NCBI RefSeq assembly: GCF_000372725.1
Contig: NW_005199684.1
Location: forward strand, 299,989 to 363,988
DNA from: Emiliania huxleyi CCMP1516
Taxonomy: Eukaryota > Haptophyta > Isochrysidales > Noelaerhabdaceae
DNA length: 64,000 nt
Direction: 5' to 3'
Shown here: in pieces, positions 1-11,055 of the stretch
How positions within the stretch are numbered: the stretch's first letter is position 1
Layout of the letters: each line of letters starts with the position of its first letter
The notes under the pieces: model-generated
The model's database searches: none
Seen by the model: only the letters and a program-made list of their open reading frames with translations
Told to the model about the DNA's origin: nothing
Made by a program: the position numbers and the translations under genes

Positions 1-279
1 TGGGGAGTGTCCCGTGTGCATGAATAATATAATGTGGTAAACAAAAGACCGGACGCTCGACAAGATCCTCCACGGACATGCAACAAGAGGGGTGCGTCAC
101 GGACAGCTCAACTTCCCCGCTTAAAGCCGTAGGGACAGCATCGATCTGAGCTTGAGATCGATCTTCTAGATGAACAGGGGAGAGGGGCGGAAGGGGGGCA
201 AAGAGATGCCAATAATGAACAACTTCGTGGGCTGCGGTGCCAATAAAAAGATGGATAATGAATTAAAGCTTTCCTTGGC
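1..279. other. Unassigned flank
   Basis: No gene is recognised here. The stretch lies downstream of the stop codon of the protease gene on the minus strand and probably holds its 3' untranslated region. Open frames on the plus strand are antisense shadows. Confidence 0.4.
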
Positions 280-3123
280 TCAATCAGTCGTAGAGCTCCA
301 GATGAGGTCACGGTCATGGCCGCACCCTGTGCCACGAGTGCAGCTGCCTGCAATCTCATCCTGGGTGCAGAGGCGAGCGCCGGCATCGGCACAAATTGCC
401 GTTGCCTCCAAGAACGTCTTGGAGTGGGCGCACTCGCCCATCTCTGGCCCCTGAGAATCACTCCACACCGAGCAACCCTGATTCCGGCGCCACGAATTGG
501 AGAGCTTCGTCTCGGAGCAACAGCGAACCTCATGCAACTCTGTATGCGCTGCAAACTTCGCTGCCTCCGTGCACCGACCGGGCCTGCCGCATTCGATCCA
601 ATTCTGCGGTGGAGGCGGCGACGGCGACGGCGACGGCGGAGGCGGCGACGGGATTGGGGAAGCGAAGGGTGGCGCCAGGGGGGAGTGGTCGAGGAGATCA
701 GAAATGAGAATGCACTCGACGCCATTGAAAACTTCGACGGCAAAGTCGCAGACATCGCATGGCAAGAGCCCAGGCGGAGCGACCGGACCCGGCGACGGCG
801 TAGGCGACGGCGGGGGCACTGGCAACGGCGACGGCGACGGCACCGGCGAGGGCGACGGCACTGGCGACGGCGCTGGCGAGGGAGAGGGAGGGGGAGACGG
901 CGAGGGCGACGCGCCCGAGGCGTAGGTGCCGGTCACTGTGGCGGCGCCCGTAGCGGCATTGTACCCGCCCAGGACGATGTAGTACTGCGTGTCCGCCTCG
1001 GGCACAAAGTCGTCGATGAAGGAGCTGTAGGCGACGTTGCACGAGCCGGAGTCGCCGTCGCACGCCACCATCTCGAGGCTGTCGCAGGAGCCCTTGAAGA
1101 CGGAGAGGTCCGTGTCGAAGCCGCAGGCAGTCAGGTCGAGCGAGACGCCTGGCCGCACGTCGTCGAGCTTGAGCCAGTAGACGGCGCCGCTGCCGGTGAA
1201 CCACGTGCCCGAGCAGAGCGAGGGATTGTAGCCGGGCGGGCCGACACCGACCGAGGTGTCGGAGATGTCCAGCGAGAAGGTGTTGGTCGAGGAGTCGCCA
1301 AAGGAGTGCGCCAGCTCGCACGAGCTGCCCGGGTTCGGCGGCAAGGGCGGCGGCGAGGGCGGCGTCGGTGGCGCAGGGCTTGATGCCTGGAGGCACTCCA
1401 ATAGAGCCGCGTCGTCGAGGTCGTTGAACAGCAGCTCATTGACAGTGTTGGAGGGGAGGCCGCTGATGGTGTCTGGAGTGGCAAAGCATAGCAGAGACGT
1501 TGTGATCTGGCCCGGGCCAAAGTTCGGCCGCAGCGCGCGGATCTGCGCCGCAACTCCCGCGACGTGCGGGCACGCCATGCTGGTTCCGGAGATAGTGGTG
1601 GTGTCCGAGTCAGAGCCGACCCACGCCGCCGTGATGCCGGAGCCAGGCGCATGGATGTCGACGCACGTGCCGTGGTTCGAGAAGCCCGACTTGGCGTCGC
1701 TGTTGGTTGTCGATCCCACGGTGACTGCGAGTGGTGTAGAGGCGGGAGAGTAGTCGCACGCATCGGCGTTGGAGTTGCCGGCTGCGACGACACTCAGGAC
1801 ACCCTCGGCAAAGGCGGCATTGATGGCAGCGTCAAAGCGGTTTGCCCCGCCGCCACCGAGCGACATCGAGATCACCGCTGGCAAGCCGCGATCCTTCGAG
1901 TCTGCGACCGCCCACTCGATGCCCGCGACGATGCCGGCCGTCGATCCGGAGCCGCCGCAGTTCAGCACCTGAACGGTGATGATGGTGGTGCCCTCGGCGA
2001 CACCGTAGGTTGCACCCCCCGCGGTCGAGGCGCAGTGCGTGCCGTGGCCGTTGCACTGGGAGGTGGCCTCGGTGATAACGCCCTGGTAAACCCAGCCGCT
2101 GTTCGCGTCACCACAGCCCGACTCCGAGTTGGTGGGGCAGCCCGCCGACCAGCCAGCCTCAGCGCGGCCGCCAAAGTCCTGGTGGGAGATGCGGACGCCC
2201 GTGTCGAGGATGTAGACGAGAGAGCCAGAACCTGTGACGCCCGAGTCGTCGTACTGGCCATCGGTGCCGGAGCGGCTGTCGATGCGGTCAATGCCCCACG
2301 AGAGGGCGTCGGAGATGGAGCGCGCGCGTTGCATCTCGGAGTCGGGGAGGACGATCATGCAGTTGGCGGTGACGGCCTGGATCTCCTCGTCGGCCAGGAG
2401 CTCGCTCAAGGCCGTGCCGCTCGCGTGGACCGCAATTGCCTCGATGGAGGGCAGCTCGTACATGATCTCTGCGCCAACTGCCTCGGCCTTGGCACGGAGC
2501 GCGGAGACGCACCGCTGGCCGTTCGTGGAGGCGGAGGACGCCTCGACAGAGCTGGACCAGATGAGATCCTTGTCGTGCCCGCAGCCGGTGCCGGCGGCGC
2601 AGTCTGTCTCCAGCTCCTCCTTAGTGCAGAGGCGGGCGCCGGCGGCGGAGCAGATGGCCTCGGCCTGTTCGTAGGTCTTCTCGTGATGGCAGCCGCCGAT
2701 CCCGGGCCCATCGGACTCGGTGTAGGGACAAGTGGCACTGTGCCGCGCCCAGCCGTTGATCCTCACGTCGGAGCAGCAGCGCACCTCGTGCTTCGCGGTG
2801 GGAGAGGACTCGGTGGTGCTCTGCAGGTCGCACCGGCCCTTGCGGCCGCACTCGGCGACGTGGTGCACTGGCTCCGCCCTGCGACGCGCGAGTGGGTGTG
2901 AGCGTGGGGTGATAGGGACGGCTTGGCAGCAGGGCAGGGGATGCTCTCACGGGAGCGCGCTCGGCAAAAGCTCGACTAGGACTCCGTCATGGCCATCGCG
3001 GCACTCTTGGATGGAATCTTGGAGGCGCCGGTGGCGGTCGGCGCCGGGGTGGACGGGAATGGCTGCCGCGAGCGAGAGCACGGCGGCGATGGTCGCGAGT
3101 GTGGGTGTGGAGCAGCGGGGCAT
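280..3123 (-). CDS. Secreted subtilisin-like serine protease with two Cys-rich domains
   Basis: Endopeptidase of the S8 (proteinase K-like) family, probably secreted. I join exon 3123-2951 to exon 2878-280 across a GT-AG intron (2950-2879), giving about 923 residues. Exon 1 carries a signal peptide starting MPRCSTPTLATIAAVLS; an in-frame ATG at 3195 is an alternative start. Exon 2 opens with a Cys-rich module (CCSD...GARLCTKEE...GTGCGHD...IWSS), then an inhibitor-I9-like propeptide, then the S8 domain with all catalytic residues: Asp in YILDTG, His in NGHGTHC, oxyanion Asn in AAGNS, Ser in GTSMACPH. A Cys-containing PPC-like beta domain follows, then long (Ser-Pro)n linkers, then a second copy of the same Cys-rich module ending at the stop. 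The paired Cys-rich modules could bind a wall or scale polymer; that is inference. Divergent from the DNAAF4-like gene. Confidence 0.88.
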
Positions 3124-3740
3124 GGTCAGAGAGACGTTTCGTTGGGGGCGGACCAGAATAGCGAGCGGCGCGTGATCAAACGTCACCGCATCCACATAAC
3201 GTTGGGTGCTCGGTTATTTCGGGAACCGCCCGGAACCACAGCCACCCAAAGCGATCGGCCCGAAATAGACGGACGGCACGTCATGGACACCGACTATTGT
3301 CGGAGGCTATTGTCGGAGCACGGAGGCCATAATGAGCGACGAGAATCGTTCGTTCGTTCGTTCGTACTTACTTGTTCATACGTGGTGTGTGTAGAGAACA
3401 TCCAGGCCACTGCCTACCCACCCACCCCCTAGGGGACGCACACCCCTCCCTAGCGGCAGTCGCGCCACCTGGCTCCTGGGAATAATATAAAGGGCCCTGC
3501 CCGAGTTGTGCGGGGGCCCGTTCAATTTACATACAAAACAATTTCACTCACAAACAACAACCACTCCGGAGCAATAGTGCAATACCTGGTCACTTCCGTC
3601 AAATGCTTGAGCGTCTTTTAGACAAATCAAACAACTTGGCACGCACACACGGTGCTTTTGTGGGGCTCAGTATGGTATGGTTTCGGTGTGCCTGGAAGGC
3701 GGGGAACTGACTGTGGAATGAAAAAGAGAAATCACGATAG

Positions 3741-3789
3741 CGGGGCCCCGTACCGTGCGGAATCGACCCTATCCAGTGCTCAAGTGCTC
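3741..3789 (+). repeat. Dispersed ~49-bp repeat, copy 1
   Basis: Contains GCGGAATCGACCCTATCCAG followed by TGCTCAAGTGCTCAA. The same segment recurs on the minus strand at 38056-38105 with few differences. It abuts the SINE-like repeat on its right. The family is not known to me. Confidence 0.75.
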
Positions 3790-3834
3790 AAAAAAAGAAA
3801 GAAAACAGACAACCCAAGGGAGGGATGGGAGGAC
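3790..3834 (-). repeat. SINE-like repeat, 5'-truncated copy 1
   Basis: Contains AAAGAAAGAAAACAGACAAC followed by CCAAGGGAGGGATGGGAGGA. It matches longer copies at 20163-20281 (-) and 28594-28718 (+) and a short copy at 53863-53923 (+). Copies share a TTTC-rich end and vary in length at the other end, as expected for 5'-truncated retroposons. Confidence 0.7.
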
Positions 3835-3936
3835 AGCAAGTGCGCAAGAAGCAGTCTCGGGAAAGCAGTTTTTGTCAACGTCCGTAACGGGGCGGGCATC
3901 GCGGGGCAGCCCTGACGCTGGACCGTGCGCCTTTTC

Positions 3937-6900
3937 ATGGTGCTCTCTCCCTCGTACACGTGGTCCGAGACCAAAGGTGGCCTCACTGTGATTGCACAAT
4001 GCACTGGCGCATCGGTCAGCACGACTGACGTCTTCTCCTCGCCTCACTACGTGTCGCTGAACTCGGCTCCTTACTTTCTCGAGCTCGATCTGCATGGAGA
4101 GGTGACCTGCATGAAAGTTGAAAGCTGCGTTTGTGCCATCCGCATCCCCGGTCGACGTCATTGCCCGCACCTGTGTAGGTTTTACCGGACGAGAGCGTTG
4201 CGACCATTGCGCATGGCAAGGTGACGCTCCGACTTCAGAAAGCAGGATCAGGACTCTGGGGAAGGCTTGTCGTAGACATGCCGAGGACGGAGCGGCTTAA
4301 GCGCCGGGCTGCATCGCGTGCATCAGCTGAGGAGGCGGCCGCGGCGCAGGCTGAGCGCAAAAAGTCAAAATCCTGGAACGAGTCCCGGTTCACGCTCGGT
4401 CAGCAAATGGACCAGGCGCGGTGCCCCCCTCCCCCCTCTTTGGCACCAGACCAGAGCCTGATCGAGAATTCGCACCTCCAACGTGCACACGCGCCCAGCA
4501 CACCCCGGAGAGCGCAATGCTTCGTGCCACCACCCCTCTCTGTCAAAGTTCTCCGTTGCGCATAGGACCGCATGGCGCGCGTGGAGATTGAGCGTGCCAA
4601 AGCCGCAGAGAAGGAGGCGGAGGCGGCCAAGCTCCGGGATTGGCAAAACAGTGTCGGAACCTCTCCCACCAGCGTCACAGCTCAGCCACACAGCGAGATC
4701 GCGGAAACAGATGAGCCGCCTGCGTTGGTGAATGGTGGCATTGCGCCCTCCTCGGCTCATCCTGGCCAAGCCCAACCCTCCCTCGCCTCCGCCGAGACAT
4801 CGCCACCGCGACCATCGCGACCGCCGCGACAGCCGCAGCTGCAACCACGGTCTATTCCACGCCTTTCTCCACCGCCGCCGCCGCGCCGCACCGGCACTGT
4901 CTCAATCAAGTTTACTCCGAAGCTGCTGCCAGCGCCGGCACGCACTAAAGGTGCACCGCTAGCAGGGAAGGGAGCAGCCTGTGCACACTGGTCGATTGAC
5001 ATGTTACCTGTCCTGGGCACAGCGCCCCCACTCTCACGATGCCACACCCCTTGAGGTCCCAGGTGCCGCCGCCGACCGTGAGCTACCACCGGACCCACTG
5101 GCGGCGCCCCAGTTGGCTGGGACTGTGGCACCGGATGCGGCCGATATCTCGCAGCGCGACCCCGCATGGCTCAAGGCGCGAGGGGATCGCCACTACACCC
5201 TGCGGGATTGGGCATCCGCGGAGTCGGCCTACTCCCACGTGCTGAGCCAGTTTGGCAAGTCCATTATGGGACAGGCCATTGATTGCGTCGTTGCTTGCTA
5301 CTCCAACCGCTCAGTCTGCCGCATACGCCGCGGCGAGATGCTCGCCGCAGCCGCCGACGCGTCGGAGGCGCTCAACATCGTGTGCAAGGCACGGTGCGTA
5401 ACAGAGTTTCCAAAGCCCGAGGAGGCTCTCCAACGCGCGAGAATGCGCCTATACGCGAGACGCGCAACGGCCTATGCCGCGGCGGGGGTCCTGCATCGTG
5501 CCACGGCCGACCTACACAGCGCGCTCGCTCTCGTGGGAGCAACGGAGGGCATGACGGCAGACCCAGGTGCAGTCTCGGACCGCTCGGTACTGACCATGGA
5601 CTTGCACGCGGCGCAGGAGCGGGAGGAAGCGGCTGCAAAGCTCCGTCAGGAGGCGGCTGCGCTCGTTGCACATTGCGCGAACTCGGGCGAAGAGAGGACC
5701 GCTGAGGGGCAACTGGAGCTGACACGAGCGCGAGAGCTGCTGAACGAATGCCTTGGGCTGCAGCCTCTCGATGCAGCGACGCTTGCTCAGCGCGCGACGT
5801 GTCTAGTCTTGCTTTACGAACCCTCGGCAGCGGCCGCGGATGCAACTGCCGGCCTGGCAGAGCTCGATGCGGAGGCGGCAAGGGATGGCGTGGAGCGGTC
5901 CATGATGTCGGGGCTCTTCCCGCCCTCTCCGCTTCCCGACGAGGTCCGTGCTGCGCTGGTCTGCCGGTCAGACCAGGCTGAACGGGTGCGTTTTGCGTTG
6001 CTCGAGAGCCGTGGGGCCGCACGAGCTGCTCTTTCGCAGCTCCAGGAGGCTGCGAGCGACCTCCGGGCTGCGCTCAAGCTCCGTCCCGCGCACCCTTCTG
6101 TGCTAGCTTCCCTGGATGAAATTGCCCGCCGCGCCGTTGCCGAGGGCGTCGATCTGCAGCCCTTGCCGCTTGCACCGCCTGCATCGCCAGAGCCGGCCAT
6201 CGCGCCAGCAGCGCAACCACAGGGCAAGGAGGCGGCAGTGGTTGAGGCTAGAGCAGAGGCCACCGAGTCAGGATCGACAGGAGAGCCCGCTGCAAGCAGT
6301 AGCGCAAAGGAGCCGAAGGTCGTCAGTGCGGGTGTGCCTCCGCCGGTTGGGACGAGGAGCGCTGCCCTTCTCAAGGGCGACGCCGATGGAGCAGTGCGCA
6401 ACGGAAAGCTCGAGCAGGCACTGCAGCTGTACGGAGCTGCGCTACAGGTGCGAGCGCAAAATACTCTACGCGCCCCTGCTGTTCCCATACACAATGACTG
6501 TCTGAGTAGGCGGATGCTGCAGCAGAGTGGCTGCAGGGCACTGCGACGGGTGGGCTCCTGTTCCGCTGCCAATGCCTCGCCAACCGCGCTGCTTGTCACC
6601 TGCGACTGAGCGATTACAACGCGTGCGTCGACGATGCCACCGCGGCCCTTACAGCTTTGGACGCCATTGCGGATTCGATGGCCGCTGCGGCTCCGCTGCG
6701 CCTCAAGCTCCTGGCACGCCGAGGAATGGCGCTGAGTCGGCTAACTCGGTGTGTGCGCTACACGAACCACAGCCACGCCCTAGACGGGCATCCCTTGATT
6801 GGGGTTCCCCGCTCATGCATGTCCTCCTGCACACGCACGTGCCCTGCGCCGATCTGTCCGCAGGCACATGGAGGCGCGGGACGACTACCGTCGTGCCGTG

Positions 6901-6972
6901 GCGCTTGCGCCCGACGATGCTCAGCTTCGGCACGACCTAAGTGCCATTGAGAAGGCATGCGAAACCGCTTGA
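3937..6972 (+). CDS. DNAAF4: Dynein axonemal assembly factor 4 (DYX1C1-like), CS domain plus TPR
   Basis: Cytoplasmic co-chaperone for preassembly of axonemal dynein arms. Exons: 3937-4101, 4179-4415, 4566-4980, 5063-6447, 6528-6748, 6864-6972, about 843 residues; the second intron (4416-4565) appears to be GC-AG. The N-terminus is a p23/CS domain (SYTWSETKGGLTV...TDVF...LPDESVATIAHGKVTLRL). A charged Ala/Glu/Lys helix follows, then the family signature GTVSIKFTPKLLP (human DNAAF4 has a very similar segment). Next come TPRs opening DPAWLKARGDRHY and closing in exon 6 with YRRAVALAPDDAQLRHDL. The protein is roughly twice the length of the human factor because of an added TPR block and an Ala-rich linker in exon 4. 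Presence of this gene implies a motile-cilium stage. Confidence 0.87.
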
Positions 6973-7745
6973 ACGCCAAGACCGAAGACGGCCACGAGCA
7001 GGGCCTGGCGTTTTTCGTTCTGCGCGCCATTCGCTGAACGGGATATGGGTCCTTGCGGGACAGAGAGCAGGGAGTCACCGGGGGTGGGCGGGGCCGGGGG
7101 AGCACACGAGATCGTCGCCGTGCCACAGGTGCTGGAGAGCGAATTAAACCTAGTACGCCGCGCCGCGCGGGGCGACGCCCGAGGCCCGACGTCGCGACGT
7201 GTATTGGTGTATGTACGTACAGTGCGTGCTCTTGCCTTAGAAATCGGTGTTTAGAATTGGCTGCTGGAAATTTTGGCTGATTTCCCTCGCCGAAACAGAA
7301 ATCGGCTGCTGGATGCTGACGCCCCGAAAAGCCCGATTAGCGATTTCTATCGCCCCCCACGCCTCGCACAATGTAGGTACGCGGCGAGTCGCGAGAGCTG
7401 CAAAACGCGCGAGAAAAAGCTCTGTTTGTTACTCCTACTGTAATGAATTCCGTGTAGAAAGACGAGGTAGAGCGTGCGCAAGACGGACAAACTGGGCTCT
7501 TTTGTGGCGTACCGCTACCGGTGGCGGTCTCAAGTACCTGGTGCGCCCAGCCAGGGCAAACGGCGCGACGCCTGTGCGGTGCTTGGCGTTAGCGCCCTCT
7601 CGTCTTCCTGCGTGCAGACCCCTCTCCCCTCGCCCCCACGGTTGGCCAGCGAAGTCAGCGCATACGTAACTCCCGACAATAGCAGCAAGATGCGGCCACG
7701 GCGCCGGCACGGCGAGCGCGGGCGGCGCAGCCCGCGCGAGCCGGC
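6973..7745. other. Intergenic, nothing recognised
   Basis: Lies between the convergent ends of the DNAAF4-like and CSN3 genes. It probably holds both 3' untranslated regions. No coding or repeat signal was found. Confidence 0.4.
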
Positions 7746-10327
7746 TCATTTGCCCATGCCCATGCCGTCATCCTCCCAACGCGACTGGGGCGCGCGGGGG
7801 GGACGAGTGAGGCAGGGAGCGCGGTGCAGCGAGGGAAGGGGCGGGGGCGGGGGCGGGGGCGGGGAGGCCTGGACGCGCTCGCGCATCACGCGCGAGAGAT
7901 ACTGCGAGTCGGTGCAGAGCTGCGCGTGCATCGCCTGCAGGAGGGTTCCGAGAAGGTTCCGGGAGGTAGGGTCGGTGCAGAACCGCGCGAGGAACGAGAG
8001 AGCGGGAGGAGAGGGAGGGGAGGAGGCGTTTCCAAACGCTTGCGCTGCCTGCAGCTTGGTCGCCACCCCGATGGCTCCGCTGATGGAGGCCTCCATCGCC
8101 GCCACGGCGCCGGGCGAGTCGAAGGCGTCGGCGGACTCAGAGAAGTGCACCATGCCTGCGAGCACACGGACACGCTCGCTGAGGCTATGGGGGGCCGCGT
8201 CTCGCGCTCGTCCGTCCCGCGCGAGGAGAGGGGAGGGTGCAGCCAGACGGCGACGTCCGCATCTGGAGCACCGTGCCTTGCGGCTCGTCGATGGTTGCCG
8301 AGATGTCGCCCGCGGCGACCATCGCGACGACGTGTCCCTCGGCCTAGATCTCGTGCCATCTCGGGTCGTCTCGGGTCGTCTCGGGTCCTCTCGCGTCGAC
8401 GTGTGCCCTCCGCCTCCGCCGGTGACTCGAGCTGCGCCGCCGCGGCGATGTCGGCCAGAGAGAGCGTGAGGTAGGCTTGCGTGAGGCTGCGGATGCTGCG
8501 CCGCACGAGCGCGCCGACGCACTGGCGCGCCAGCCCGAGGTTCCTGGCGGGAGGGGAGGCAGCACGTAGTGGGAGAGGCGGGAGGGGGGAGGCGGGAAGG
8601 GGGAGGGGGGAGGGGCAGCAAGGTGGGAGAGGGGAGGGGGAGAGGGGGGGGGGCGGGGCGGAAGGGGGCAAGAGAAGGGGCACCGGTCGCGCGCGAATGT
8701 GGCCTCGTGCTTTGTGATCGCGCTGCGCAGCTCGGCCGGGCTGCGCGTTGCAAACGCCTCCGCCAGCTCCGAGTAGGCCGGCACGCCAGTCTTGATGTAG
8801 CGCTGGATCGGAAGCGCCGTGTACTTTGGCTGCGCAGGCTGCTCTCCGGTGGCGAGGAGCGACGCGAGGACGCACTTCTTGTACGCCTCGACCATCGCCT
8901 GTCCACGGCCGACGCGGTGTGAACGGCGCCTCCTCGCGGCGCGGCGCTCCGTCTCGTGCCCCGTTGCCGCGTGCACGACGTGCGTGGGCGCGGTGTAGCA
9001 CAGGGTGAAGTACCGCACCTGTTTGGCACGAGGGGCGGAGAGGCGGGGAGGCGTGCTCGCGGAGGCCACCCCCCTCGGGGAAGACACAGCGGCTCGGCGC
9101 CGCCAGTGGCCTCGGGGATTGTTCCCCTCCCCCCCCCCCCCCCTCCCCCTTCCCCCCCTCCCCACACCCTCTTCCCCCGCTTCACCGCGTCGCTGAAGCG
9201 GTGGAGGCCGCAGCAGGCCAGCCCGGCGTAGTAGTGGTAGAGCAGCAGGTCGCGCGGAGCAACGCCCGTCTTCTCCTTGGCCACCTGCGCGGAGGGCGGC
9301 GGCGGGCGCGTGTGGAGCGAGTGGCCCGACCCACGGGGGCGGGTGGGAGGGGGGGGGGGGGGGAGAATCTCGGGCGAATCTCGGGTGAATCTCGGGCGAA
9401 TCTCGGGCGTGCCTCGAGCAAGTCGGACGCGTCGAGTAGCCGCGCCGCGGCCGGGTAGTGCCGCGCAAGCAGCGCGACCCGCAGCACTTCGGTGTGCACC
9501 TACGCGGGAAGCTTCCGAGAAGGTTCCGGGACACGTCCAGGGAGCGGCACAGCCCGCAGCGACTCGGTGCGCACGGGCGTGAAGTGCGCCGGCGAGGGCT
9601 GGAGGACCTGCGGAAGGGGAGGGGAGGCGCGGTGAGGCAGGCCTCTTCTCCACGCTCGTGCCGGGCTCTCTCTCCCGCCATCTGGCCCCCCTCCCAGGTG
9701 GGCAGCAGCCGCGGCTGCGCCAAGGCGCGGGGCACGCGCGGTGTGGGCGGTGCAGGACCTGCGCCGCGTGCTGCAGCGGCCGGAGGGCGGCGGCGGGCGC
9801 GGCGATGGCGACCGCCGCGTTGGCAAACTTGGCGCAGACGGTGGCAAAGTGCGAGGGCACCATTTGGACCTGAGGCGGCGAGGGCGCGCTGTCGGACAGA
9901 AGGCTCACTCGGCTGACTCCGCTGGGTTGGCGGCGGGTGGCGGGCCTGCACAGGGTCGCCCTCGAGCAGCAGGCGGCGGCACTGCTGCAGGAAGGTGTGC
10001 ACCGCCTGCAGGTTGGAGAGGGGCACGGCAGCCGCCTTGGCCTTGAGGATGAAGACCATGCCGAGCGAGTGCTCCATCGGGCGCAGCGCGGGGAGAACCT
10101 GCGGCGGAAAGGCGTGCGTGAGAGCGTGGCACGCCGAGAAGCGCAGCGCGATTCTTGGCCGCGGCGGCGGCGGCGACGACGTGTCTTTGGGAGGCGAGCG
10201 CCTCGTCCAGCTGCGGTAGCTGCTGAATCATCATCTCCTCTTGCGACTGCAGGTGCGTGAGCAGCTGGTTGAATTGGCTGGCGGCCGAGAGGTCGTTGAT
10301 GACGGTCACGAGGTCCGCGAGGCTCAT
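7746..10327 (-). CDS. CSN3: COP9 signalosome subunit 3
   Basis: PCI-domain subunit of the COP9 signalosome, which removes NEDD8 from cullin-RING ligases. I resolve 13 exons: 10327-10181, 10098-9952, 9869-9759, 9607-9575, 9499-9413, 9284-9186, 9018-8968, 8898-8684, 8543-8414, 8343-8277, 8155-8049, 7934-7869, 7784-7746. Every junction keeps frame and gives 432 residues; the human protein is 423. Family landmarks: MEHSLGMVFILKAKA, LLLYHYYAGLACCGL, MVEAYKKCVLASLL, ELRSAITKHEATFARDRN, LTQAYLTLSLADIA, SPAEAEGHVVAMVAAGDISA, GMVHFSES. Six of twelve introns use a GC donor. Introns 3, 4, 9, 10 and 11 start with a copy of the following exon, and introns 4, 5, 9 and 11 carry the sense motifs described in the findings. 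The continuous 894-residue open frame over this span is fortuitous read-through of introns. Confidence 0.93.
7935..8048 (-). other. Introner-like GC-AG intron (CSN3 intron 11)
   Basis: Runs GC..AG and is flanked on both sides by CTGCAGGC, an 8-bp direct repeat spanning the splice points. Near the acceptor it carries CGGAACCTTCTCGGAACC in sense orientation. Confidence 0.7.
8344..8413 (-). other. Introner-like GC-AG intron (CSN3 intron 9)
   Basis: 70 nt. It begins GCGGAGGGCACACGTCGACG, while the next exon begins GCCGAGGGACACGTCGTCGC. The interior repeats GACCCGAGA three times in sense orientation and ends GATCTAG. Confidence 0.75.
9500..9574 (-). other. Introner-like GT-AG intron (CSN3 intron 4)
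   Basis: 75 nt. It begins GTGCGCACCGAGTCGCTGCG, while the next exon begins GTGCACACCGAAGTGCTGCG (16 of 20 identical). The interior carries CGGAACCTTCTCGGAA in sense orientation just before the acceptor. Confidence 0.75.
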
Positions 10328-10559
10328 GGCGGCCGAGGGCGTGAACACGGATGCGCTGGGCGAGCGGGAAGCGGCGCGGAGTGCAATGAGGCGCGAGAAA
10401 AAGCACTGGGGCGAAGTGCTCCGCAAACAAAGCTCACTCCTCACTCCCTGGTTACGGTACTCACCACTCATACTGTACCTCACTCCTCACTACTCATTCC
10501 TCACCAGGCGAGTCTCTCACCAACGAGCTGATCCTACATCTTTAGGACTATGAGCGGCG

Positions 10560-11055
10560 GTGCTCACAATCGTACGTACCAAAGATCCAAGGTGCAAGGA
10601 TTGCTAGCAGCACAGGGGGCGCTCCCAATCGCTCCGGCCGCGAGCGCTTGTGAGTGAGCGCGCCGGGGGGGTCTCCTCACAATCCAACAGTGATCGCACC
10701 GATTGCGAGGGGACCCGCACGCAATCCTAGAAGTCGTAGGACTGTGGGCGGTGTCGCTCGCCGGCGAAAGTTCTAGGATTATTGCGAGCGCTCCTGCTCG
10801 CAATCGGAGGCTTGTCGCTAGGATTGTGAGCAGTGTTGCTCGCAGTCCTAGACTTTGCTCGGATTGCGAGCGCGCTGGTAGTAGTCATAGGCGTCACCAG
10901 TCATCTTGGGAGCGGAGCTGCTCGTAGTCCTAGAAGATGTAGGATTGCGAGCGTGGGTGCTCACAATCGCACAGAGATGCTACGATTGCGAGGAGTGCTG
11001 CTCACAATCCTGCGAACTTCTAGGATTGAGAGCGAGGCTGCTCTCAATCCTAGCC
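10560..11055. repeat. Array of about eight imperfect palindromes
   Basis: Units of about 30-34 bp follow the plan CTAGGATTGNGAGC - loop - GCTCNCAATCCTAG and are spaced about 40 bp apart. The clearest are 10818-10851, 10940-10971, 10981-11014 and 11020-11053; the last has a perfect 14-bp stem and a 6-base loop. Units to the left are more degenerate. The array lies about 230 bp upstream of the CSN3 start. No coding potential is seen. Confidence 0.8.

Larger units (their letters stand above)
3124..3936. promoter_or_regulatory. Shared upstream region of two divergent genes
   Basis: About 0.8 kb between the protease start on the minus strand and the DNAAF4-like start on the plus strand. It holds a TATA-like AATAATATAAAG near 3481 and a CGTT tetranucleotide run near 3350. 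Two dispersed repeats, listed separately, sit at its right end. No gene is seen. Confidence 0.35.

Noticed and set aside
7746-10430. Continuous 894-codon open frame on the minus strand
   Set aside because: Family alignment requires 13 exons in changing frames. The long frame arises because GC-rich introns lack stops.
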